Below, in pieces: positions 8,085 to 16,318 of a stretch of 64,000 nucleotides of DNA; within the stretch, counting starts at the first letter, position 1, and each line of letters starts with the position of its first letter. The DNA is taken from assembly GCA_036128855.1 (NCBI GenBank), contig JAYYPW010000002.1, positions 124,001 through 188,000 of the forward strand, in the 5' to 3' direction. This DNA comes from JAYYPW01 sp036128855. Its GTDB lineage: Bacteria > Pseudomonadota > Gammaproteobacteria > Comchoanobacterales > Comchoanobacteraceae. The notes under the pieces were generated by a model. It was not told the origin of the DNA. It did not search any database and saw only the letters and a program-made list of their open reading frames with translations. The translations under genes were made by a program, and so were the position numbers.

Positions 8085-10100
8085 TTATGCCGTTAATGCA
8101 TTTTCCTCACAAAAAGAATGATATAAGCTCTTTACTTTTTCGTGAAGCAAGTCTAGAGAAAAGCCAAGCGACTCATACACACAATGCCCTACCCCTGAAG
8201 CACCAAAGCCAGTTAAACAGATAACAGCCTCAGGTTTATGAACATAACGGTACCAACAGAAGCCAGAACTTGCCTCTATCACAACGCGAAAAGAACCATC
8301 ATGCATAAACAAAGACTGCTTCAGATGATCATCTAATTTAGCGAAACGTTCTAAACATACTACAGAGACCACCTGTAGAGAAATACCTTGCTGCTCCAAA
8401 CGTGTTGCTAATTGCAAGGCTAAAGCAACCTCTGAACCTGAAGCAATTATAACACCACGAGCATCTGGTACAGAGCGGACTGCATAGGCACCTTGAGCCA
8501 CATCAGAAAATAATAAATCTGCGCCATCACTGTCTGGAAGCGACTGTCGGGAAAGAATCAGGCAATGTGGCTGACTCGAATCCGCCAAAATATTCCTCCA
8601 CGTACAAAATGTTTCATGTGTATTTGCTGGACGCCAGACACTAAGATCAGGAATAGCACGCAAATGGTCCAGATGCTCAATTGGTTGATGTGTTGGCCCA
8701 TCTTCTCCAACAAATATCGAATCGTGGCTAAAAATAAAAATCACAGGCAAACGCATCATAGCAGCCATTCTAACAGCATTAATGCCATAGTCAGAAAAGA
8801 CCAAAAAAGTACTTACATAGGGACGTAAACCTTGACAACCGGCAATACCATTTGCGATGGCAAACATGCCAAATTCTCTAACACCAAAATGAATAAAAGA
8901 ACCTGGTTTTTTCTTAGGAATCCAGACATCTTCTGCATACTTCACTAAACCGGTAGAGCCTGATAAATCAGCAGAGCCCCCAATCAAACCCAAAGGAAGC
9001 TTAGTTAACACAGATAAACATTTGGCAGAGGCCTTACGAGTAGCTAGATCCTTGTTTTGACCCAAATCAGAATAAACCTGTTGTAAATGCTTATCCAAGA
9101 AACTCACATCTTGTGGCGATGAAAAAGTAGACCACTCCTGCCATAAATCGGCATGCTTATGACGATATTGATTGATCATAGCGTCCCAATGCTCAAAGTC
9201 TGATACTTGGGAGTCTATATTCCACTGGCGATAAGCTTCTTCAGGTATAGCAAAAGACTCTTGAGAAAAACCCCATGACTTTTTCAGCGCAGACACCTGT
9301 TCTTGACCCAGTGGCTGGCCATGCGATTTACAGTCATCTTCCCAGGCAGATCCCAAACCAATTTTGGTCTTAAAACAAAGAAGCACCGGCTTATCAAGCA
9401 CAGATTTTGCACTACGTAAAGCACAGTTGATAGAAGATGGATCGTGTCCATCTATGCCTTCAATTACATGCCAGTTATATGCTCGAAATCTCTTGGGTAC
9501 ATCTTCTTGCATCCAGCAATCTGTTTTACCATCTATAGAAATCTCATTATCATCCCAACAAACAATTAAGCCCGCCAACCCTAAACAGCCAGCAAGTGAC
9601 GCGGACTCATGGGAAATACCCTCCATCAAACAACCATCTCCGACCATGACATACGTATAGTAATCAATTAAGGTATAATCTGGCTTATTAAAGCGTGAAG
9701 CAAGATAATGACGTGACATGGCCATACCCACCCCATTGGCCAGCCCCTGACCTAGCGGACCCGTCGTCATATCAATACCTAGGGAAAGATCTCGCTCTGG
9801 GTGCCCAGGGGTACGACTACCGAAGGCACGAAACGCTTTTAGATCATCAATACCTAGTGGAAAACCCGCCATGTGTAAAGTTGCATAATATAACGCAGAT
9901 GCATGACCATTAGAGAATATAAAACGATCCCTATTTTGCCACAACGGTTGTTTTACATCGTAGCGCATATGATAACGCCATAATACAGTAACCACATCCG
10001 CAAGACCAAGCGCGACCCCAGGATGACCTGACTGAGCAGATTCTACTTGATCTACTGCTAGTGCTCGTAGAGAATTGGCACATAAGTTATGGAAACGCAA
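8085..10100 (-). CDS. tkt: Transketolase (probable TTG start)
   Basis: Thiamine-diphosphate enzyme of the pentose phosphate pathway. Family landmarks are SGHPG with its His, TGPLGQGLANGVGMA, the ThDP motif GDGCLMEG...DDNEISIDG, GVREFGM, and the substrate loop FSHDSIFVGEDGPTHQPIEHL. An ATG at 10175 would give 696 residues with an N-terminal stretch unlike the family. A TTG at 10100 preceded by AGGTGA gives 671 residues beginning just before the conserved NSLRALAVDQVESAQSGHPG region, close to the 663 residues of E. coli TktA, so the TTG is preferred. It sits upstream of gap in the same direction, separated by 92 bases. Confidence 0.93.
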   Translation of the reverse strand: MRFHNLCANSLRALAVDQVESAQSGHPGVALGLADVVTVLWRYHMRYDVKQPLWQNRDRFIFSNGHASALYYATLHMAGFPLGIDDLKAFRAFGSRTPGHPERDLSLGIDMTTGPLGQGLANGVGMAMSRHYLASRFNKPDYTLIDYYTYVMVGDGCLMEGISHESASLAGCLGLAGLIVCWDDNEISIDGKTDCWMQEDVPKRFRAYNWHVIEGIDGHDPSSINCALRSAKSVLDKPVLLCFKTKIGLGSAWEDDCKSHGQPLGQEQVSALKKSWGFSQESFAIPEEAYRQWNIDSQVSDFEHWDAMINQYRHKHADLWQEWSTFSSPQDVSFLDKHLQQVYSDLGQNKDLATRKASAKCLSVLTKLPLGLIGGSADLSGSTGLVKYAEDVWIPKKKPGSFIHFGVREFGMFAIANGIAGCQGLRPYVSTFLVFSDYGINAVRMAAMMRLPVIFIFSHDSIFVGEDGPTHQPIEHLDHLRAIPDLSVWRPANTHETFCTWRNILADSSQPHCLILSRQSLPDSDGADLLFSDVAQGAYAVRSVPDARGVIIASGSEVALALQLATRLEQQGISLQVVSVVCLERFAKLDDHLKQSLFMHDGSFRVVIEASSGFCWYRYVHKPEAVICLTGFGASGVGHCVYESLGFSLDLLHEKVKSLYHSFCEENALTA

Positions 10101-10258
10101 ACAGTCACCTAAAAAAAAATATTTTTCAAGATAACATAAAGAAAAACCAGATGCACCAAAATATTTGCAAGACAAATTCCCACAATAAAAATGGCTAATA
10201 TATTACAAACAAATAGCAATCAGATATTTCAGATATGCTACTAGCTACGTATTATATT

Positions 10259-10305
10259 AAGACTGCCTGGCTGATTTTCTCTATAGAGATTAGCCATGCA
10301 GACTT
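10259..10305. terminator. Strong imperfect hairpin between polA and tkt
   Basis: Two 17-base arms (10259-10275 and 10289-10305) pair with 14 Watson-Crick pairs, one G-U and two mismatches around a 13-base loop. It lies between the end of polA and the start of tkt, both on the minus strand. There is no clear T-run on either side, so it may be a weak or Rho-assisted terminator for polA, an mRNA-stabilising structure, or an operator in the tkt leader. Confidence 0.4.
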
Positions 10306-10345
10306 AAGCTTGCAATTATTACAATTACCATCGCCAAGCATAAAC

Positions 10346-13021
10346 TTAATGTAGCATACCCCATGTACTTCCCATCCCTGTAGAAACTAACAATGGCACC
10401 TTCAGCTGCATAACAGACTCCATAGCATGTTTTACCTGCGGCATGAAGTCCTCAACAATACTATCATCTACCTCAAAAACCAATTCATCGTGAACCTGCA
10501 ATATTAGAAAAGCCTTGTTTGAGTAATTAGATAAAACACGCTGTACTGCATGCATAGACAATTTGATCAATTCACTGGCTGTACCCTGCATCGGAGCATT
10601 GATTGCTGCACGCTCTGCCTGCTTACGAAGCGGCGCCTGCTGTGCATTTATATCAGGCAAGTATAACTTCCTACCCAATAAAGTTTCTACATAACCATGC
10701 TCTCTTGCAAAATCTCTAGTATTTTGCATGTATTGCTTTACACCAGGATACTGCTGAAAATAAGCATCGATATATCCTTGGGCTTGATCTCTAGTAACCG
10801 CTAATTGACGCGCCAAACCGTAAGCAGACATACCATAAATCAAACCGAAATTAATAACTTTAGCAAAACGACGCTGCTCTGATGAAACACTATCCTCTGA
10901 CACCCCAAAAACATCACTTGCAGTGCGCCTATGAACATCTGCACCACGAGAAAAAGCATCCAATAATCCTACATCCTGAGAAATATGAGCCATAATCCTA
11001 AGCTCTATCTGTGAATAATCTAGACCCACTAGACAAGATCGCGCAGACGCAATAAATGCCTGCCTAATTTTACGCCCATCTTCTGTACGAATAGGTATAT
11101 TTTGCAGGTTAGGATCTGTACAAGAAAGCCTACCTGTCGCTGTCACAGTCTGTTGAAATGCACAATGCACCCTTCCAGTAACCGGGCTTACACAGCGAGG
11201 TAAAGCATCCACATACGTTGATTTAAGCTTGGCTAAACTACGGTGCTCCAGCAACAATCCTGGAAGAGGGTGAATTTCAGCTAACTGAGAAAGCACAGAT
11301 TCAGAAGTAGATGGCATACCTGTCGGTGTTTTTTCAAGGACAGACAAACCCAGTCTATCATATAACACTTCTTGCAACTGCTTAGGTGAGGCTAAGTTAA
11401 AGTCCACACCAGCTTGTGCATGAGCATCTTGCTCTAGCTTGACTAAACGCTTCTGCATACCCTGCGACATATTTACTAGATAATCCTGGTCAATCAGCAC
11501 TCCTTTATTTTCCATCTGCGCAAGAATAGCAACCAACGGCTTCTCAACTTTATCGTAAATCTTGGCATTCGCATTTTTTTCACCCGTCCAGAGGTGAGAA
11601 AAATAATCATATAGAGCTAAGGCTTGCTGTGCATGTGAAATTAAATACTGCGCACAATTATCCACCCCTACTTCACTGACGGTCTTTACTTTTGCACCTT
11701 TACCAAAAACCTCTTCTTGCTCTGGAATAGACTTTTTCAAAAAATCTAAAGCCATAGCAGGTAGCGACAATCTACCCGGACCTGCTTGCACGTAACCCAT
11801 TACAGAAACATCATAGATCGACCCAGAAAAGATAGCACCGCTTTCATAAAAACGGCGCAAAAGTGTTTTTACATCCACTCCAACCCAGAGACGATCTGAC
11901 TGCTGTAATATAGGCCTGAAAAAACCCACTAGCTCCGACCATGTAATCCCTATCTCTTGATTATCCTCATTCTGCTTAATAGCGATTGGCACATAAAACG
12001 CGTGCTTACCAACCACCAGGGCCAAACCATTGACTTCTGCCCCGTAATGCTTGGTGTCAGATAAACCTAAAATTGCTATAGGACCAGGCGACTGCGAGAT
12101 AACTGTCACCATACCCTGACACTGTGCTGGCTTAGAAACCAACATATACGCTACCTGGGAATATGATCTCTGACTCTGTAGCTCCTTGTGCCAAGCTTTA
12201 AATCCTAGATGCAAATATTGCTCCTGCAGAAACTTATCATCCGGCTGATTTGGGCTTAAATCTACCAATGAAAAAGGCAAAGGCACATCACTATCAATAG
12301 TAACCAGCTGTTTATATAGCCTTAAATTCTCTAGTGATTGCCTTAAATTCTCACCCACTTTGCCAGAAATAAAGGCAGCATTTTTTATTACACCAGCTAA
12401 ATCACCATATGTATCCAACCATTTCAAGGCCGTTTTTGGCCCTACTTTTTCTACTCCAGGGATGTTATCTGAAGTATCGCCAACTAAGGCCAAATAATCC
12501 GTTACATGCTCTGGGTACACTCCAAATTTCTCTTTAACTGACTCTCTATCGTAGTGCTTGTTATACATAGTATCCACTAATGTTAAACTACCGTCTACCA
12601 ATTGAGCAAAGTCTTTATCACCTGTAACAATCACTACAGCCAGTCCTGATTCACATGCTTTTTTTGCAACTGTTGCAATCACATCATCTGCTTCGTATCC
12701 AGGCACCACATTCAAAGGATAACCCTGAGCACGAATTAAGTCCTGCAGTGGCTTAATTTGCACCACCAAATCTTCAGGCATGCTACCCCGATTAGCTTTA
12801 TAATCCGGAAACAAGTCATGACGTTGAGTTTTACCGGGAGGGTCGAAAAAAACGGCAGTGTCTGCATCAGGATACTGTTTAGCCAATCGTCTTAACATAT
12901 TTAAGACCCCATAGACTGCACCCGTTGGCATACCTTCTGCGTTAGTCAGTGGTGGCAAAGCATGGAAGGCTCTAAATAAATACCCAGAACCATCTACTAA
13001 AACAAGCGTTTTTTGAACCAT
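10346..13021 (-). CDS. polA: DNA polymerase I with degenerate proofreading domain
   Basis: 891 residues. The 5'-nuclease domain (about 1-290) is intact, with LVDGSGYLFRAFHALP, DADTAVFFDPPGKTQRHDLFPDYKANR, GYEADDVIAT and LVGDTSDNIPGVEKVGPKTA. The polymerase domain has motif A LVGLDYSQIELRIMAH, motif B RRFAKVINFGLIYGMSAYGL and motif C QVHDE (HDE at 844-846). The middle 3'-5' exonuclease domain keeps its fold signature, but its metal-binding residues appear replaced: the DTET strand is AILGLSDTK, the NxKYD motif is VDVKTLL, and the last YxxxD region reads LISHAQQALALY. It starts 6 bases after trkH ends. Repair and Okazaki-fragment maturation are the family roles. Confidence 0.96.
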   Translation of the reverse strand: MVQKTLVLVDGSGYLFRAFHALPPLTNAEGMPTGAVYGVLNMLRRLAKQYPDADTAVFFDPPGKTQRHDLFPDYKANRGSMPEDLVVQIKPLQDLIRAQGYPLNVVPGYEADDVIATVAKKACESGLAVVIVTGDKDFAQLVDGSLTLVDTMYNKHYDRESVKEKFGVYPEHVTDYLALVGDTSDNIPGVEKVGPKTALKWLDTYGDLAGVIKNAAFISGKVGENLRQSLENLRLYKQLVTIDSDVPLPFSLVDLSPNQPDDKFLQEQYLHLGFKAWHKELQSQRSYSQVAYMLVSKPAQCQGMVTVISQSPGPIAILGLSDTKHYGAEVNGLALVVGKHAFYVPIAIKQNEDNQEIGITWSELVGFFRPILQQSDRLWVGVDVKTLLRRFYESGAIFSGSIYDVSVMGYVQAGPGRLSLPAMALDFLKKSIPEQEEVFGKGAKVKTVSEVGVDNCAQYLISHAQQALALYDYFSHLWTGEKNANAKIYDKVEKPLVAILAQMENKGVLIDQDYLVNMSQGMQKRLVKLEQDAHAQAGVDFNLASPKQLQEVLYDRLGLSVLEKTPTGMPSTSESVLSQLAEIHPLPGLLLEHRSLAKLKSTYVDALPRCVSPVTGRVHCAFQQTVTATGRLSCTDPNLQNIPIRTEDGRKIRQAFIASARSCLVGLDYSQIELRIMAHISQDVGLLDAFSRGADVHRRTASDVFGVSEDSVSSEQRRFAKVINFGLIYGMSAYGLARQLAVTRDQAQGYIDAYFQQYPGVKQYMQNTRDFAREHGYVETLLGRKLYLPDINAQQAPLRKQAERAAINAPMQGTASELIKLSMHAVQRVLSNYSNKAFLILQVHDELVFEVDDSIVEDFMPQVKHAMESVMQLKVPLLVSTGMGSTWGMLH

Positions 13022-13027
13022 AATGTG

Positions 13028-14488
13028 TTATCTTGATCGCCAATATGAAGGTGATAGTACCACCATAAATGCTATCAATTCAATGCGACCGACTAACATT
13101 GTAAGTAGTAATACCCATTTTACTGCATCTGAAAGCTCAGAAAAGTTATCTCCCACACCAAAAAAGCCCACTCCGGTATTTGAAATACAGGCAGACACAG
13201 CAGAAAAAGCGGTTGAAAAATCCAAACCTAGAAGCAAACACAAGCCCAACACCACTGCAAACGTCAAAAGAAATGCGAAGAGATAACCCCGTACTAAAAC
13301 AACATCCATACCTCCTGCACGAATTTGACATTCTGTCGAGCTAGCAACTTGCGGGAGTACTGCACGAGGATGATTTACCAATGCAATTGCATTAGCTAAG
13401 TCACGCGAGAAAAATTGAACACGAGCCCATTTCATACCACCCGAAGTTGAACCAGAACATCCACCCACCAAACCCAACACCAGTAACAAAAATATCAAAG
13501 AAATTGGCCATATCTGATAAGAACTAATTTGATGCCCTGATGAAGTCATCATTGCAATCACCGCAAAAATCATTTCCCCAAATGTAAATGGTAAATGAGA
13601 ATGCGCGAAAAACCCTAAAGCACACAGAAAAGAAAAAAGCAAAAACATACGAAAATAACAAGAAAGTTCTTTGTCTTGAAAATAACCTGACCAGTCTCCT
13701 TGAAAAAGAATCTTAAAATGTAAATTAAAGTTAATACTACTTAAAACCATAAAACCTAAAGCAGCTATGTAAACAGCATTGTTCTGGTAATATCCTAGGT
13801 TTTCCACATGTAAGCTATAGCCACCCGTTGAAATTATAGAAAGACTTTCACAAAACGCAGAAAAAAAATCCAAACCCAAGCCCCATAAGGTCAACACACA
13901 AACAAGCCAGAGTCCACTGTAAGTCAACCACAAATAAAATGCAGTCTCTGCAATTTTCACGCTCTTCTGCGCTGCCTTACCTGGGCCCGGTAAATCAGCA
14001 CGCAAGTGATGTGTATGCGCAACACCGAGCAAAGGCAACAATGCAAGCGCTAGAATTACAACGCCAAGACCACCAATAAACTGCAGCCACATACGGTAAA
14101 ATAAAAAAGAAACAGGCAAACTAGTTAAATCAGAAAAAACCTCAGCCCCAGTTGTAGTTAGACCTGAAACACCTGAAAAAACAGCATCTGTCCAAGAGAC
14201 ATCACCAAGCAACCACAATGGCAGACCACTTAAAAACCCTAAGCCAAACCAAATCATCACTAATAAAGCAAAGCCGTGACGCATAGTCAGTTCAGAGCGA
14301 GAGTAAGTCAATCGAATAATTAATGCAGGGAAGCAAATAAGCACAAAAATCATTGCCAAGTAATACGGCCAAATTATTTCAGAATAAAACCAAGATACCC
14401 ATGCTACAGGCAACAAAAGAATAGCAAAGATAGCAATAAACTGCATAAAGATACGAAAGCTTGTTGATATAGGCCACCTATTTCTCAT
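13028..14488 (-). CDS. trkH: TrkH-type potassium uptake channel subunit
   Basis: 486-residue polytopic inner-membrane protein of the TrkH/KtrB family. The four selectivity-filter loops are recognisable as GLTTTGAEVFSDL, SIISTGGYSLH, MMTSSGHQISSY and CISNTGVGFFGVG. The GGCSGSTSGGMKWARV gating loop is present. It needs a cytoplasmic TrkA regulatory subunit, not seen in this window. The gene overlaps the upstream NIF3-like gene by 4 bases (ATGA type) and is followed 6 bases later by polA. Confidence 0.94.
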   Translation of the reverse strand: MRNRWPISTSFRIFMQFIAIFAILLLPVAWVSWFYSEIIWPYYLAMIFVLICFPALIIRLTYSRSELTMRHGFALLVMIWFGLGFLSGLPLWLLGDVSWTDAVFSGVSGLTTTGAEVFSDLTSLPVSFLFYRMWLQFIGGLGVVILALALLPLLGVAHTHHLRADLPGPGKAAQKSVKIAETAFYLWLTYSGLWLVCVLTLWGLGLDFFSAFCESLSIISTGGYSLHVENLGYYQNNAVYIAALGFMVLSSINFNLHFKILFQGDWSGYFQDKELSCYFRMFLLFSFLCALGFFAHSHLPFTFGEMIFAVIAMMTSSGHQISSYQIWPISLIFLLLVLGLVGGCSGSTSGGMKWARVQFFSRDLANAIALVNHPRAVLPQVASSTECQIRAGGMDVVLVRGYLFAFLLTFAVVLGLCLLLGLDFSTAFSAVSACISNTGVGFFGVGDNFSELSDAVKWVLLLTMLVGRIELIAFMVVLSPSYWRSR

Positions 14489-14805
14489 AAACCTACTCCA
14501 GGCATATCAATAAAGTAAAAAACAGGCTCCTCATATGGGTGTGCAACGCGTAACGCAGCAGACAGCATTTTCTTATCTACAGGTGAACATGGAATCTCCA
14601 CTCTAATCTCATCAACGCGCTCTAGCTTTTCTAGACTACCAATGTGAGGATTTGCAACAAGTGACGGCTGGAACTGGCCCACACCAATGGACTGCCAAGA
14701 ACACGCCGTATACTCACCTACCACACCTGCTCCTTGAGCAAACAAGGCTTCCTTAACCTGCTCGGCTGAATCTTTGGGCACAAAAAATACTAGCATAAAA
14801 CCCAT
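14485..14805 (-). CDS. NIF3/YqfO-type small domain protein
   Basis: 106 residues resembling the stand-alone insert domain of the NIF3/YqfO family (COG3323): it opens with MLVFFVPKDSAEQVKEALFAQG, has GVGQFQPS, VDEIRVEIPCS, and ends with the signature LRVAHPYEEPVFYFIDM. Biochemical role unknown in the family. The start could be the ATG at 14805 or the one at 14796. It overlaps trkH by 4 bases, so both are likely cotranslated. Confidence 0.85.
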   Translation of the reverse strand: MGFMLVFFVPKDSAEQVKEALFAQGAGVVGEYTACSWQSIGVGQFQPSLVANPHIGSLEKLERVDEIRVEIPCSPVDKKMLSAALRVAHPYEEPVFYFIDMPGVGL

Positions 14806-14885
14806 AAGTGCCTACATGCCCTATCAAACATAACTAGATTATTATAACTGAAGGGAAAAAATGTGCAAAGTTTCTACAATCAACG

Positions 14886-16133
14886 CTATTTTTTCTGTTG
14901 CGACTGTACAAACTTTATCTCGGGAAACACTGCAGGACCAGGTTTTTTAACGTTTTTTTTCAGAGATAAGTACTCTTCTCTCAAAGTAATTCGAGTCATA
15001 GATTCATTATCTCGTTCCAATTTTCTGAGTTTTTGTCGAGGAGAGTGTGTAGATCTTGGTGGAGAAGTTTGCATTTTTTTCAGATGCTCAACTAGGTTAA
15101 CCTCAGTATTGTTTAGCAGATTTTCGCGATCAGATTCAGAGAGCCTATCCCAGAGTTGCTTCTCAAACTCTCGAATCAACCGACAATATCCTCGAACTGC
15201 TTCTATAGAAGATTGAACATTTGCATTACCCAAGTTTGAAGAATTAGACTCCTTATCAAATTTATTTGGCCTATTATCCAAGTCACAGCTTTCCAAAACT
15301 TGTAAAATATCATAAAAACCACGAAAAACCTGGTCCCAAATCTTTGAATAATGGTTGATTACCTCACCTGTAGAGGCCCTGGTAAATTTTTCCCCCTGCG
15401 CTTCTTTTGCAACTGTTCCATACAAATCGTATCTTCGCTGGTTGGGTGGCAAATTTTCATTGCTAGATAAATCATGTGTCCTAGCCAAATAGCTAAATGC
15501 ATGCAAAAAAACTTTAATAAAACGACTCGATAGAGTTTTAACCCGATATTCTTTGTTATCTACATTTGGTAAAAAATCGAGGATGTTATTAAAAAAATCT
15601 AGACCAGGAAAAATACGCAAATCATCTACTAATGCATAAAAATCAGAATCTACAAAAGGATATTCCACGGTGGTAGAAATACCAGTGGAAGAAAAAGATT
15701 CATATCCTTGCAGCTGCTCAGTAAACGACGAAAAAGATTCTATATCTACTGAACCTGTAGGGGGTGATGAGCTTTTACTCTCTTCAAATCCATCAATATA
15801 CTCGTAGCTCAGACCAGTTGGCATTGCTAAAAATCGAGTATCCTTACTCGAACTTATAAGATCATCTGAGTATAGAACCGTTGATTGCTTAGCACTTAAT
15901 AATGGAGGAATATCTTGATCATAGAGTTCATTTGGTAAATCTGTGGATATAAGAGAAACCCCAGGAAATAAAACTTCATCGGAGGATAAAGATAGACCTA
16001 CATCACTTGAGTGTGGACCATTTTTATAGTTTTCTATATTTAAAGCATTATCTACCAAATCTACTGAACGAGGTAACGAGTGCAGCGCAAGTAAAATATC
16101 TTGCTCATTGAAATTTGAATAATGGGATCTCAT
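14886..16133 (-). CDS. Hypothetical acidic/Ser-rich protein, unknown
   Basis: 415 residues from the ATG at 16133; the frame is open to an ATG at 16265, but those extra 44 residues look non-coding. No family recognised, no signal peptide and no membrane segment. The first 180 residues are acidic, Ser-rich and probably disordered. The middle (about 180-300) looks helical with aromatic residues (VDDLRIFPGLDFFNNILDFL). The last 80 residues are highly charged and end in a Lys/Pro-rich tail. No strong ribosome-binding site before either ATG. Long, lineage-specific, soluble and charged: compatible with a secreted effector, but that is only inference. Confidence 0.6.
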   Translation of the reverse strand: MRSHYSNFNEQDILLALHSLPRSVDLVDNALNIENYKNGPHSSDVGLSLSSDEVLFPGVSLISTDLPNELYDQDIPPLLSAKQSTVLYSDDLISSSKDTRFLAMPTGLSYEYIDGFEESKSSSPPTGSVDIESFSSFTEQLQGYESFSSTGISTTVEYPFVDSDFYALVDDLRIFPGLDFFNNILDFLPNVDNKEYRVKTLSSRFIKVFLHAFSYLARTHDLSSNENLPPNQRRYDLYGTVAKEAQGEKFTRASTGEVINHYSKIWDQVFRGFYDILQVLESCDLDNRPNKFDKESNSSNLGNANVQSSIEAVRGYCRLIREFEKQLWDRLSESDRENLLNNTEVNLVEHLKKMQTSPPRSTHSPRQKLRKLERDNESMTRITLREEYLSLKKNVKKPGPAVFPEIKFVQSQQKK

Positions 16134-16318
16134 AACTGATTTTTTTGTTTGCTTTAACTTGTTATAGTAAAAAAATGGATCATATTCATATTTATTCAAC
16201 AAAAATATCCATTTATAACTTCTAATACACCTTACTTGAGCACACAGCATGCTTGCACCTATCATAAAAAGCCGTTACATTGGGAGTATTAGCTTACTAA
16301 TTTAGAGAAAAAAGTTCT

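Noticed and set aside
8565..8828. 87-codon plus-strand ORF inside tkt
   Set aside because: It is antisense to a fully conserved transketolase and its peptide has no family character.
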